Below, piece by piece: positions 33,201-45,000 of a stretch of 64,000 bases of DNA. Within the stretch, counting starts at the first letter, position 1. The number at the start of each line of letters is the position of its first letter. Location of the stretch: the NCBI RefSeq assembly GCF_001949145.1, contig NW_019091520.1, positions 115,763 through 179,762 of the forward strand, given 5' to 3'. A model generated the notes under the pieces. That model searched no databases. It worked only from the letters and a program-made list of their open reading frames with translations, and was not told the origin of the DNA. This stretch comes from Acanthaster planci (Eukaryota > Echinodermata > Asteroidea > Valvatida > Acanthasteridae). Position numbers and translations under genes: made by a program.

Positions 33201-33216
33201 GTTGGCCAGTCGTCAA

Positions 33217-33477
33217 GCTCAGTATTTGGCAGACCAATTTTGGAGACGCTGGGTGCTTGAGTACTTTATTGCATCTTCTTGAGAATGGACCCAGCGAGTT
33301 GGAGATTTGGTCCTGGTAGCTGACGAGAATGTGTCTCGTGGTCGTTGACCTTGGGAAGAATCATCCAAACCTACCCAGACCGTGAGGGCAACGTCCGACA
33401 GGTGGAGGTCAAGACCGGTACCAGCTTCCTGAGACGACCAATCACCAAGCTGTGCCTCGTGGATAGCGCCAAGAACT
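33217..33477 (+). mobile_element. BEL/Pao pol C-terminal fragment fused to the gypsy remnant
   Basis: ADQFWRRWVLEY, GDLVLVADENVSRGR, GRIIQTYPDREGNVRQ and TKLCLVDSAKN-stop are the signature blocks of the domain after the integrase core in BEL/Pao elements (DUF5641). They do not belong to gypsy. Two stops and one frameshift interrupt the fragment. It begins within a few bases of where the gypsy RT homology ends. Confidence 0.75.
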
Positions 33478-33804
33478 AAGCCTCAAGTTTCAAGCTGTGT
33501 TAGGACGTTACAAAGGTTTTTGGAAATGAACATTTTACTCGCTGATTCATTGGTGATGGGAATATAACGTCGACCTGCCAGATTCGTTATTATCATAGTT
33601 TGTATAAGGCGCCCCCATTTGTTCATTCACAAAATTTAAGTCAGGGGTCGTGCATATTCAAGTAAACTTGGGGCATTTTGCGAGGTAAAAGGTGAATATT
33701 TGGGCATAGTCCGACTTTTTTGGATCGCCATATTGAGTGTACGTGTATAGGGTTGAAATTTACGTTTATTGGATAGTCACTCACTTTTGGTTTATTACAG
33801 TGTA

Positions 33805-33867
33805 CTAGACAGCCGCTACACGTTGCTAGACAGCCGCTACACGTTGCTAGACAGCCGCTACACGTTG
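33805..33867 (+). repeat. 21-bp tandem repeat, three copies
   Basis: The unit CTAGACAGCCGCTACACGTTG begins at 33805, 33826 and 33847. The three copies are identical, which implies a recent origin. Confidence 0.92.
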
Positions 33868-35503
33868 CAACACACTTTTTGAGGGGTGGGTGAGCTATTG
33901 AATTATCCCCACACATTTTTGGGATGAGCAAACGAATAAAATCGGATTGTGAAGAATTTCCTACATTTCCACGACTAAAATGTTTTCAAGATCACTGAAA
34001 AGGAAAAGCAATAAATTTTAATTAAAAGCCATAAATATGCCATTCTGGTGTAAGATTCTGTATGAATTGAATACACATTACAGATATACATCTTTATCAT
34101 GAACATCGCCCCTATACAGTTTATATGGAGTGTCCTCCCCCTTATTTGAAGTTTCCATAGCCAGGCAAGTCATCCGCCCCCTCCCCTTCACATCCCCCCA
34201 ATTTCAAGCACAGAGTTTCGCCACTGGTCGCCAGCTAGGTCTCAGGAGTTTATACTGCCTCCACGGAAACACTTCCATATGCCTTCCAAAACTCCCACTT
34301 AGCCCCACCCCAGAATATCCCAGTTAAGTCCGTCACAAATATTCCACATTTGTCACAACACTACACCACTCAAAGCTTCGTAAAGAAAGTTGATAAATTC
34401 ATAAATGCTATTACTGAAATAGGACTTAACAGGTAATGATAAACACAAAACTGGTCTTTTTCTCATGCAATGCTCTCTGTTCTTTTCAGTAACACGTTAG
34501 CAGTCCACAATTAATCTACCTCCTTTGTTGTGACTGTAAGCACATCTTTACAGACTCTGGGGAAACCACTTTCACTTGTTTGTTTATTTATACTTATTCA
34601 TTGGAAAAGAAATGAACATTAAAGTACATCTACGTATGCAGTTTTTGGAAATCAAATATGATGATTTTAAACATCAGCTTGTGCCCTGTCTTTCAAATCT
34701 ATTTGAGACATTCAAGCAGGCATATATAAACAGATTTTACATTAATTTAGCGTTTAAGTGGAGACTTCCACGATTTCTCAAGGCACCCTGCAGACAAGCT
34801 GTGGACGCTGTAGTGTACCGGAAGTGATGTATGTGCGATTTTCCATTTGTGGACACTAGTAGCTGCGATTCACAGTGATTGAGTTGCACTGCCCAGTGTT
34901 TTCCTCCACGGGGGCCACTTTGAAATTCACTGTCCACAGTTCAAGTCCTGCCTACATCCTGACTCCATAAACTCCTCAATCCTCACATTAGTTACTTGGA
35001 TGTGGTACCAAAATCACAACGTAATTTGCCCGTCTTTCAAAAACTCATTATAAAGTAGACGGCACGCGTTTGTTTGGGTATATAGCAAACACGAGTTGAT
35101 CGATTCAGTTTCGGTCTAGCTGGTCTAATCATTATTTCAGTGCCACATAACTCTGAATGTGTCTATCTAAATCAAACTGAAGTCAGAGGAAACTGATCAT
35201 CTTGAAATTTGTCCCTTCAATAACTTGAGGGATAATGGCGTCATTATTTTTGAAACTTCACGAAATAACGTTTACGTCTAACAAGTGGTTTACATCCGCT
35301 TTCGTAGAACTAGGCCTATAGCAAACAAAATCTGAAATATGAAAATACTGTTTTTGAGAGGGCGCCCTTTCAAGCTATGATGTCAGCAATCTTTGTTCAG
35401 TGCTTATCATATACTAATAAATTTATTTGTAATGTAATTTGGTTGGAAGTACAAAAATCCTTTCGTTTTTGAGTTTCAACCCAATATCATTATACTTCCG
35501 GTT
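33868..35503. other. Intergenic, nothing recognised
   Basis: AT-rich sequence between the retroelement and the CBS 3' region. No coding block or structured repeat was seen. Confidence 0.4.
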
Positions 35504-35690
35504 TTCCCAATAGTTGAAGTCATGTGATTCTCCATTGCAATCAGTTATCTTGCCAGGTCTCTAAATGTGAAGAATTTAAATTCCATCAATTTCACAAGGA
35601 GAAATGGCGAGAGGAGAGATTTAACCAAAAACGTCACTGTTTTCAGCTCATAGCTAATACTGTAGTTAGCGATGAGAGAGAAACTGTATT
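35504..35690. repeat. Segment partly duplicated at the CBS 3' end and in intron 8
   Basis: 35504-35580 (GTGATTCTCCATTGCAATCA, TTATCTTGCCAGGTCTC) resembles 35812-35890. 35570-35690 (GAGAGGAGAGATTTAAC, CTGTTTTCA, GCGATGAGAGAG) resembles 37950-38060, just upstream of exon 9. Divergent, about 70-80% by eye. Confidence 0.6.
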
Positions 35691-35909
35691 ATAAAAACTC
35701 CTTTATATTAACTTACGAAAAGTTCATCAAGTAACTGGCACATTTTGGCCAACTTCCTGCAAATAAAGAGAACGATGCAGCATGAGCAGAAGAGGCAATA
35801 TGACAGCAGTTGAGGTCACGTGATTCCCAATTGTAATCAGTTATCTTGCCAAAGATATGATTTACCAGGTCTCTAAAATGTAAAAAAGTTGAAAATGCGC
35901 TGGAAAACC

Positions 35910-36010
35910 TTAACCTGAAGGTTGGTTGGTCGAGATAAAGTTGAGCAAATCGATGCGAGTTGAAATGCCGACAACGACCTCTTTGGTAGTGATGCCCGCG
36001 TCCTTCGTGC
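35910..36010 (-). CDS. CBS: CBS exon 12: C-terminus and stop
   Basis: Encodes [20 protein letters not shown] and ends NQPSG-TAA. The T-x-I-D-L block matches the human AdoMet-contacting TAID segment. The acceptor is TTATAG. Confidence 0.93.
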
Positions 36011-39000
36011 CTATAAGACAAAAGAAAGGAAAACATGACCCTCATCACGCGCCTCTTACACCGTGTCTCCTTACCTGCGACTGTTGCCCGTTTGCGTCAC
36101 AATTATGATCTTGGTTTCTTGGTATTTGGAAATTATGTGTCCTTTATTTGGAAAACATTTATAAAAACCCATATCAAATCCAAACCTGGAAGAATCTTCT
36201 ACACAGGTCGCAATGCATGAGTGACTTATTAAAATGTCCGTTGGCCAGGCCCAAAGCCAGAATAGTTTACTTCTTGGATCCGAGCTTGCGTTACCGTACA
36301 CTGCAAAAACTGGGGTGTTACATTTAACATCCGGTGTTATCAGAGGACAACACCAACACTTTTAAGAGGTGTTAAAATTTTCAGTGTTATTTCAACACTC
36401 TTGGTGTTGCTTCTAACACCCACCAGGCCACTGTAACACTTGTAGGTGTATAGAGTAACACTGGTGGTATTAAAGTAACACCTTATGGTGTTGTCATCTG
36501 ATAACAACAAAAACCGTCGTTTTTAACACCACAGTTTTTGCAGTGTATGAAATCACCATAACACAATTCTGGCATTCTGCAAGTGTTGATTCACACATTC
36601 GACAAAGAAGACTACGGATTAGAAAAGTGTCAGATGGTATAAACCAAATGAACTGCTATGAACCATGCATTCATCTCCTTCCCACAGCCGCGGAAGGATC
36701 ATGGGAGGACAAAACACATTAAACTCTTTTCTGACCACCGACTGAATTCACAGACTACGATTTTCTCTGTTACAACGGTAGGGCTTCAGAATCCTTTCAA
36801 GCTGGCTCTACCCGACGAAAGGAAAAAGCGACGCGGTTTCCTTTTCTGTCCCAATCTCGATTAAAAAACAACAAAAACAAAACAAAAAACCCTCATACCT
36901 CTACATGAGCAATGTTAAATTAACTGACTTTTAGGCTGAATAGCCTCTTCTTTCTGCTACAAATTTCAACTCATCACAAAGTTGTTTCGTGAAAGCACTT
37001 CACTCTACTCACAGACGTTCTGCTTTTGTACGACAAGCACAAAGTGGTCTGTATCCAAGATGCGCGATAATTGGCCAAGCGTGATGTCCAGGGTCACCTG
37101 AAATGATTAGGTCAAGATTTACAAGCTTTCTCGTAAACACAGCATCCTTTCATCTCAATTTTTTTAATCAAAAAGGTAAGAAAAGGTCAATGCATCAGTT
37201 GCTTGTTTTTTTAATTCTGTATGAATTAACGCCATTTTTACCAAATTATAAAGTAGTACAGGAAACTGTACATAATTATTGAAATGCTTCGTATAGACAC
37301 ATGTGAAAGGCAAACAAATAAAACAAACTGTCGTCAGTGATACCTTTTTGAACTGCTTGTACAAGACTTCATCAACTTGCGCACTTGAGTTAATACGGCC
37401 AGCGACCAGGTGTGACATAAGGCTGCCAAGGGTGACCACACCCAAAGCTTCCCTGCACAGAGATCATTCATTGTAAAAAACCTTGTATATGCATTTCTTG
37501 TCAGTCGCCTTTGTTTTCCATTTTACCCAATTCGTGCAATTTTGTATTCTCGTCATTGCACATTTGTATATTTAGGGGCAAGAGTCTGACATTCTTGTCA
37601 GTTATTTCAGTCCCAATATTACTCAGCATTTTGTATAATCTTTTTCTGTCTAAATGTCCTTCTCTGCCTGTTATATACGCAACACTGTATCTGTTCCGAA
37701 GGCAAAGAGTCGAACACACTGAAGTTTTGAAGCCTGATTTTGTCCAGAATAATGCTTCAGAACGACTGAACCTCACTATTCAAATCCACACGCTATGTTT
37801 ATACACACACTCTGAAAAGAAATAACTTACCCAGATTCCGCCACTACCGGCAGTTGATGGAAACCTTTGCTGTTCATAATGCCAATCGCTCTCTGGCACG
37901 TCACTGTGGGCTCAACCGTCAAAAGTGGGTTGAACTTCAAAGCAGAAACTTTTAAATTCCACCACCTTTCAGAGAAGCAACGGCGAAAGGAGAGATTTAA
38001 CTAACTGTTTTCAACTTACAATTAAGTGCGGCTGCATTTTTAACGATGAGAAAGCGAACAGACATTTTGCATTTTGACTTGCTTTGAGCGATGGGCAATG
38101 TTTTTCTCTACTTAAGGGGTGGAGAGATAATTACCTCGTCATATTGATATGATACATATTTCGTACCATCTGCCGCACAGTACATATGAGCAGTATTCAT
38201 GATTATCTGCGAACGTTCGTTTAGCAGGCTTTGACTGCAGCACCTCTGTCCTTTTTTCCACCACTTTCCAAACATATAAATATAAAATTCACACCTCTGA
38301 TCTGGCAAATATTCTGCGACGGTATTGTACTACTTGTGTGCATGTTGATAAACACCCTTCACGAAACTCCTCCGATTTCAGAAGTCATTCCTGCAGACTG
38401 ACAAACACAACACGTTCACTGATCGAAGTAATTTGATAACGACCAACCATTCCTTTTCAGGGTTGTGTCCCAACTCGTACACCTTCTCCAGAAATCCCTT
38501 CTCCAACATCCAGTCATCTGATAAGAACTTGGTCCTTTAGGAGAACAAATCGAAAGAAATCTGTGATGTCCAAACGCTGTGATCCGATCGAATATCAAGA
38601 GAGCTTTAAGTTAATCAAAATCTCCGATAATCGAAGTGCAAAGGTTTCCAGGCAGCCGCCAAATTTGAAACACATTTATAGAGTTAGTTTGCCCGAGCAA
38701 AAGTCACAAAAGCAGAACTGACCAAGTAAAATGTCATGTAATTATACACAATGCACTGTGCATACTATGCTGGCTGGTAAATTGTTTTGCTGAGCAAAAT
38801 ACCTTATGCTTCTCGCGAAGCTCCGTGCTTAGCAATCCTGTGTAATTTTAGTAAGGAGTCATGTAAAAACAAGCAATTGCATGGCAATGTGAAGACCGTT
38901 GAACACAATCAGCCCCTCAAGCTTTAACAGCGATTGCACGTGCACACTGTTTGCAGGCAGTGCGTATGGATCTACATAAAGGTTGGACAGTGGTTGACTC

Positions 39001-42000
39001 CGCCCCCCCCAAAAAAAAAATTGGGGTTAACCATCAGATTTCGATGCACTTCCATCAAACGCACATTTGTCGAAGACGTTTGGACTTGTGATTGACGTCA
39101 TGGGGCCTGCCCACTGACATAAACTGAAGTTTAAAGTTACAAAACAGTCTGTTGGATATGACATCACAGATACCACGAATCCAGCGTGGAGAGGAGGGTA
39201 GGTTGACTTTTGGATATAAATTATGCATGGGACAGACATTCATATTATGCATATAAATAAAAGATGAGAGTTGTGTTTAGAAAAATCCTCCCCCCCCCAA
39301 ACTAGAGACTTAGACACGCCTCCGCGATAAGGAATTGTTAACACTGTGTGCACAGTCAACCATGGCGACAACAACTACCTCTTTATTAATTCTGATCGCC
39401 TAATGTTTCCCGACCATTCTGCTTAGGCCTTCATGATCAGCACCTGCTTCAAACTTAATTCGTCATGTTTCAGAATTGTCGAGTAACGTTACGTCATGCC
39501 GCTCTTACTCCCGGCAACCGAAATGCGTTTTATGGTTTTCAAAAACTTGACTCCATTTCAAGGAATGTGGTATTATGATTTAATACGCTGGTACGAGTAA
39601 AGCTAAAAGCACCGAGGGGTTCCGTGCAATTGAAAAAAACGCATGCACATTATGCCAGTAGGTCATTATGAACCCAATACTCGGTCATGGCTTGCTTATT
39701 ACGTACATGTAGTTTCGCACAGAGTCTGGTAGAATAACCACGCACCGCTGGTTCTCAGTCAGAGACTTGGCCGCTCTCAGTGCTACAGAGACTGCGGCAC
39801 CAGAACTCCCTCCTGTCGAGACAAATGTTCCGTTAATTTGGCGAAGCATAGACACTCACAGGGTAAAGGTAAAAATCTTAGATCATCTGTAAGGCTCGAT
39901 CTCCCCTGAGGATCCGAAACACCCTTTGAATCAATGTTCTAACGGCACGGAAATGCTTTATTAGTTTGTGAGTTTTCGAAATACATTAGGTGTCTAACAC
40001 ACGTCTTGAAACCAATTATAATAATTTCAGACGTAGGTGTACTGTTTTTGCCAACTTTCTGATTCAATAAGAACCGACAAACTTTTTCATTCGCCTTTCT
40101 GAACACAGGTAGATTGACGAACGGAGAAGCGAAAATGTAACGACTATGCCTGGCTATACAAAGTGCTTGTTCAGTGAGATTGAAACTTGCATACAAGCAC
40201 GTGTAGGCTATACTTCTTTATGCCGCGGAACGGCACGGTTCAAATCAAAGAGATAAGTTGAATGAAGGTTAACATATCAATGAAAAAACTAACCACGTTG
40301 CTGAAATACCTCTCATTTTGTTACCATAACAGACTGTGTTATCCCGAATGCATCACATGAAATGCAATCCTGGCTTTTGCCCCGGCTTCTGGATGTACAG
40401 ATCCCTGGAAACCGTTCTTATCTAAGTACATCTCCGAAATTCTTACTCAAACTGAACTTCCCCGTTACTGTACCCTGCCCCGTTTGCAATTTTACCACAT
40501 AGCAGTCCCTCTTCCTTGATCAATCTTCGAGCCATCAGGAACGACTCCTTGTCGTCGCATTTGTGCCAGGCGTCCGCCACGTCATGATCCAGAACGGTGG
40601 GCACAAAGTCGTAGCCGATGCCCTCCACCTCGAAGCACACCGTTTGATCCGTTTCCTCGTCGAAAGAGGGCACTTGCAGCGAAGAGCCGTGGGGATCGAA
40701 TGAGATGATCTTTTGAGGGTTTTGGGAGGAAATCAAATTTATAATGCATATGCATCACAACACTTTACGCTTGAAGACGGAAGCGGTCGCTCATACTCTT
40801 GTAATGTTCCGTCGTCAAAGCAAGCCTGATGTGATTGATTATCATTTAATATAGCAAAAGGAACAAGAGAGCTTCTTTCCTCATCTTGCATACATGTACA
40901 TGCACCTGATGGTATTAAAAGTTATGTAGAGTCTAGCTTATTTATAACGTTATGTGGTTGTTGATTCGATGTGCATTTGATTAACCTAGGGAGTCGCTGA
41001 CGTAATTGACCTAAAAGTAATTGAATTGAAGTCATTGCTGGTCTCCGCCCAATAGCCCGGTCTACAAATAAGTATCAAAACGGTCCTTTTTAGTGGCATT
41101 TTGCTCCGTAGGTGTATTCTAGACCCTAGAACTATTAAAAACTGCAGAGAAAGGTTAGAGTAAGGCCAGGCTACTTTTATTTCCAGTCCTACTGAATTTG
41201 AAGGGAGGGGGTCAGCAGAGACCAAGCCTCCGTCACTCATCAATTGGCAAACCACAGCTATCCTCAATCTGGCCAGCCGTCAGTCAATGACTCTAAACAC
41301 ATCAAAGAGTGTCGCCAGCCTGCCAGACATGATATACAACAGGACCTGGCTAGCCCTGGCAAGCCTTGGCTCCGGCTGTGTAAATAAACCCACGGAGCCG
41401 CGTGGTGGAGTTGTCTATACACATTCAAATGGCATGTGGCCAGAGGTGGCTCGAGTATTTTTTTTTCTTTTGCTAAGTTGAATCCCCGACGTTAAAGTTG
41501 ACTAAACTTTGCTATTCAGCATTAACAGAGGTAGGCAAAAACGGGAAAAAATTTATTAAGAAGTTAGCAAAAATCGACTGGGGCTCAGAGGCCATTCGCT
41601 TGACTCAAGTCAGCCGGATGCTAATGACAGGAAAATTCATACGAATGATTTTATTATGGAAGTATACCCTCATATATCAGGAGAAATTATTCAAGGTTCT
41701 TTACAAAACATCTGTCGCTCTAGGTTACTTTTTATGAAAAAATTAATAAATCCTCAAATAAATGAAATAAATCTGGAGAGAAAACACTGCTCTCTCATTA
41801 GCCAAACAATCAGTAAAAGTTTACTTTTGGGAAATTCAGAGCAATCCGTAGCGAGCAAGTGTCGTTTTGAAGATAGGTTTAGTACCCTAACAACTCACTT
41901 TGATATCAGAGTTCAACTCCTTCAGCTTCCGACCAACCCCGGTCAAGGTGCCACCAGTTCCAGCTCCCAAGACAACCATGTCGAGCTTTCCTATCCGATA

Positions 42001-45000
42001 ACAAGAAAACAAAGCGGTCAAATTGGCGGTAGAATATCGCCACTGAAATGAAACTATAGATCATATTGATTAAAATTTCCAAAGAAAACTCACAGCTGCA
42101 TGAGGAAAGTGTTGGGGATGAAGCAGTCTGTCATTGATGAAGAAAACGTTTCTCTAAACAAAACAAACAATGTGAACCTTCACACTGGTCCCAGATCTCC
42201 TGGCCTGTGGTATCGTAGTGGCCAGTGGGTTCCCTTCGTTCTTGTACTGATTCAATACGATGGAGTTTGGTATCTCCTTGTTGAGCCTCTGCGCTACGCT
42301 GACGTGTGACTCGGGCGAGTCGAACCTTGCCGAGGTGGGCGTGCGCACAATCTCAGCTCCCAGGGCTCGTAAGATATACACCTTCTCGTTACTCATCTTC
42401 TCCGGCATGACGATGATGCAGCGGTATCCCTTGACTGCAGCGGCTAGGGCTAAGCCAATACCTGTCAGAAGAAAAACGAATATTCTCAGGTCTTCAGGAA
42501 AATGAGTAATACCCGCTTTTAAGTGGCTTGCACGACCAGGCGCAAATTCTTGCCGACCCCAGTTAAGTCTTTTTGACGTAGTTTTTATTTTAATTTTTAT
42601 TCCATCCCCTGTCCAGACTTCTTACTCACAGCTCAATAGTGGAAGAAAACCCAATTCACGTTAAACTTTGAATTCCGCGAACAGAAGATGCCAGTTGTTA
42701 TTTTTTCTCGAGGTACTGTATATCGGTTTCCGGCAACGCTTTCTGCTAGCGCCTGGGCCCGTCCATGTAACTGGGCTGTAAATCATCCCGAGAAGGGTTA
42801 GTGTCAGAATAAATGCCAAGTGTTCATTTTATACTGTTTTCAAGAAAATGTTTCGGACAGGGCGTAATTACGGTCACATAGCACAAGTTGTTATGGAATG
42901 GCATGAAATAGTCGAGTCAAATTCAAATGCGTATCCATAGGCCTATTGGGCGATTCCCAATCGTGCCCCTCCAGGCGTTTGCAACGCGTTTACCAATCAC
43001 AGTGCGCGAAATCTGTCGGCCATTTCCAAACGCACATTGGGTCGACAGATTTCAGGCACTGTGATTGGTCAACGCGTTGTAAACTCTTGGAAGGCGTACT
43101 AGTTGAATCGCTCATATTGAAGACTTCCATGTTGAAATCTAAGTCTGAAACGTGAATTCAAGTACTGACAGCCAATGATTATTAGAGGACTCAACAGGTT
43201 CAATTAGCAAAATTATTCAGAGGACTCAACAGGTGCAATTATTCACCTGTGTTTCCTGAGGTAGGCTCAATCAGGGTCATCCCAGGCTTCAAGATGCCTT
43301 TCCTCTCCGATTCTTCTACCATCCGCAGTCCGATGCGATCCTTGACGCTGCCGCCGGCATTGAAGTACTCGCATTTCGCCACTGTGTTCCAAGAAGGGAC
43401 ATTAATATGTAAGGTTTGCTATCTCATGAATAACTATAGCAGTACCGGTAATGAGGGGTGGTTATCATGCGGTATTTCCGAACGAAAACTTAGGAATTAT
43501 ATGAGTTCGTTTCACATCGCTTATCATGGTACAGAAATTGCCTTAAGGAAAGGCTTATAAAGGTATCCAGCAAAAAGGACGCATAACAGTGTCTACTGAC
43601 CGATCTTTCCCAGTACCCTAGCTATATTTCCTTCGCAGGTTATCAAGGATAACCAACTAGCGGTACAAGTGGTCTTCTCTCGAACTTAACCAAAGATGCA
43701 AACTAAATGAGGGAGCAACATGGGGTTGGAACCATTTGCCTGGGAAGGCGGTTTATTTGGTTCCGTCACTTTATTTTTTTTAAGCAATCAAGTACCTTCT
43801 GTCTGCTCCAAATTCAGAGCAGGGAGGGCAAAGGGGAGTTTCATGCTTTAAACTCGGGATGTGTGCCTCTCTTTTCCCATCCAACCCCTAGTAAAACGTC
43901 ACTGGATACAGGGTGCGAGACCAGGATGTGTCACAGTATTGAAACCTAAGAGGAATCCTGCATTAATAGAGTTTGTATGGTTTTTCTAAACACTGCAAGA
44001 GAGAGCCTGTAATGTTCTGTTCTTGACTGCGGGGGAAAATATTCGACCGTCGTGGCAGAAAATCAATCCCATGTATTCTTCCAATAATTGGAACTACAAA
44101 AATTCTTACACATCATCCTAAGATCGACCCAGGCTCTATTCACTCCATTTTGATTCTTAATCCTCTTGAAAGTCAATAAAATCGATAGTATTGATGATTG
44201 AACATCATTGGTCATGAATTTGACGGAATAGCAAGATCGAAACTTGATGACTTTGCGAAATGAAGCCTGGTATCGAGAGGCGAGAGGTCACCATAACTAT
44301 TAAAAACATGTACTTACAAAGTTCACATTTCAGTCCGGCACTCTTCCCGATTTTGTTCATTCGGACCATAGGTGTGTGACCTATCACCTTCAAGATATCT
44401 GGCAAGATTTTCTTCCGATCTTCAAGCAGCTGGCTGTAGAGAGGACAACTTTGGTGCATTTCAATCAAGTAAATCCTTTTCAATCACTTGCATCTCGCAA
44501 TTCATATTTTAGGAAAACAGACTTCTGATCTTGTGAGCACTATGAACAATTCATCCAACAGCGGCGCATACAGGATTTATCCTAGTGGGATAGGCCTCCG
44601 ACAACAGGCTCCTACTCCGACTGGGCTCCGAGCTGGACCAAGAGAGGGCGCAATTTTCCTAGCAACGGGAGCTACTTTTGCAGTAACTGCGCATCGCTGG
44701 TTCACGAACGACTATGAAACGCAAGCGCTGCAGTCGCATTGCTACCAATAAAATGAACACTTCCGATCCAACCGATGAAGGGGTGCTTATGCTGGGGGCG
44801 GTATCAGGTATCTTCGTTTTTCATAAAGTAAAAAAATCAGGGGGAGCTAGGCTCAAGCACCCAAGCCCATAACCCCCCCCCCATGGGTATGCCACTGTCG
44901 TCTGTTGTAAACGTCACTTACCCATTGGACTCGTGGTGATGGGGGCTTGTCTTTGGATCAACACCTAGATGCCACGTACATCTTGAGGGTTGATCTGGAG

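Larger units (their letters stand above)
30235..33216 (+). mobile_element. Decayed Ty3/gypsy LTR retrotransposon (gag, protease, RT)
   Basis: Gag blocks lie at 30715-31376 in two frames (AARWLAASVQGDALRLL, then ERFGSARQSENYLVELR). They are followed by a zinc-knuckle-like CGEKGHFAREC, a protease FLIDTG, and RT blocks ending in YFDDLIVF and KLKPTKCHLFQ. These are the standard landmarks of Ty3/gypsy elements. Multiple frameshifts and stops break it: gag is split near 30942, protease and pol are in different frames near 31979-32036, and RT has shifts near 32690 and 32960. RNase H and integrase are absent because the sequence switches to a different element at about 33217. Inactive. Confidence 0.85.

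Noticed and set aside
36071-36301. Open minus-strand frame near the CBS 3' end, possible penultimate exon
   Set aside because: Exons 11 and 12 join directly in phase with conserved sequence; this frame adds no CBS-domain similarity and abuts the MITE.
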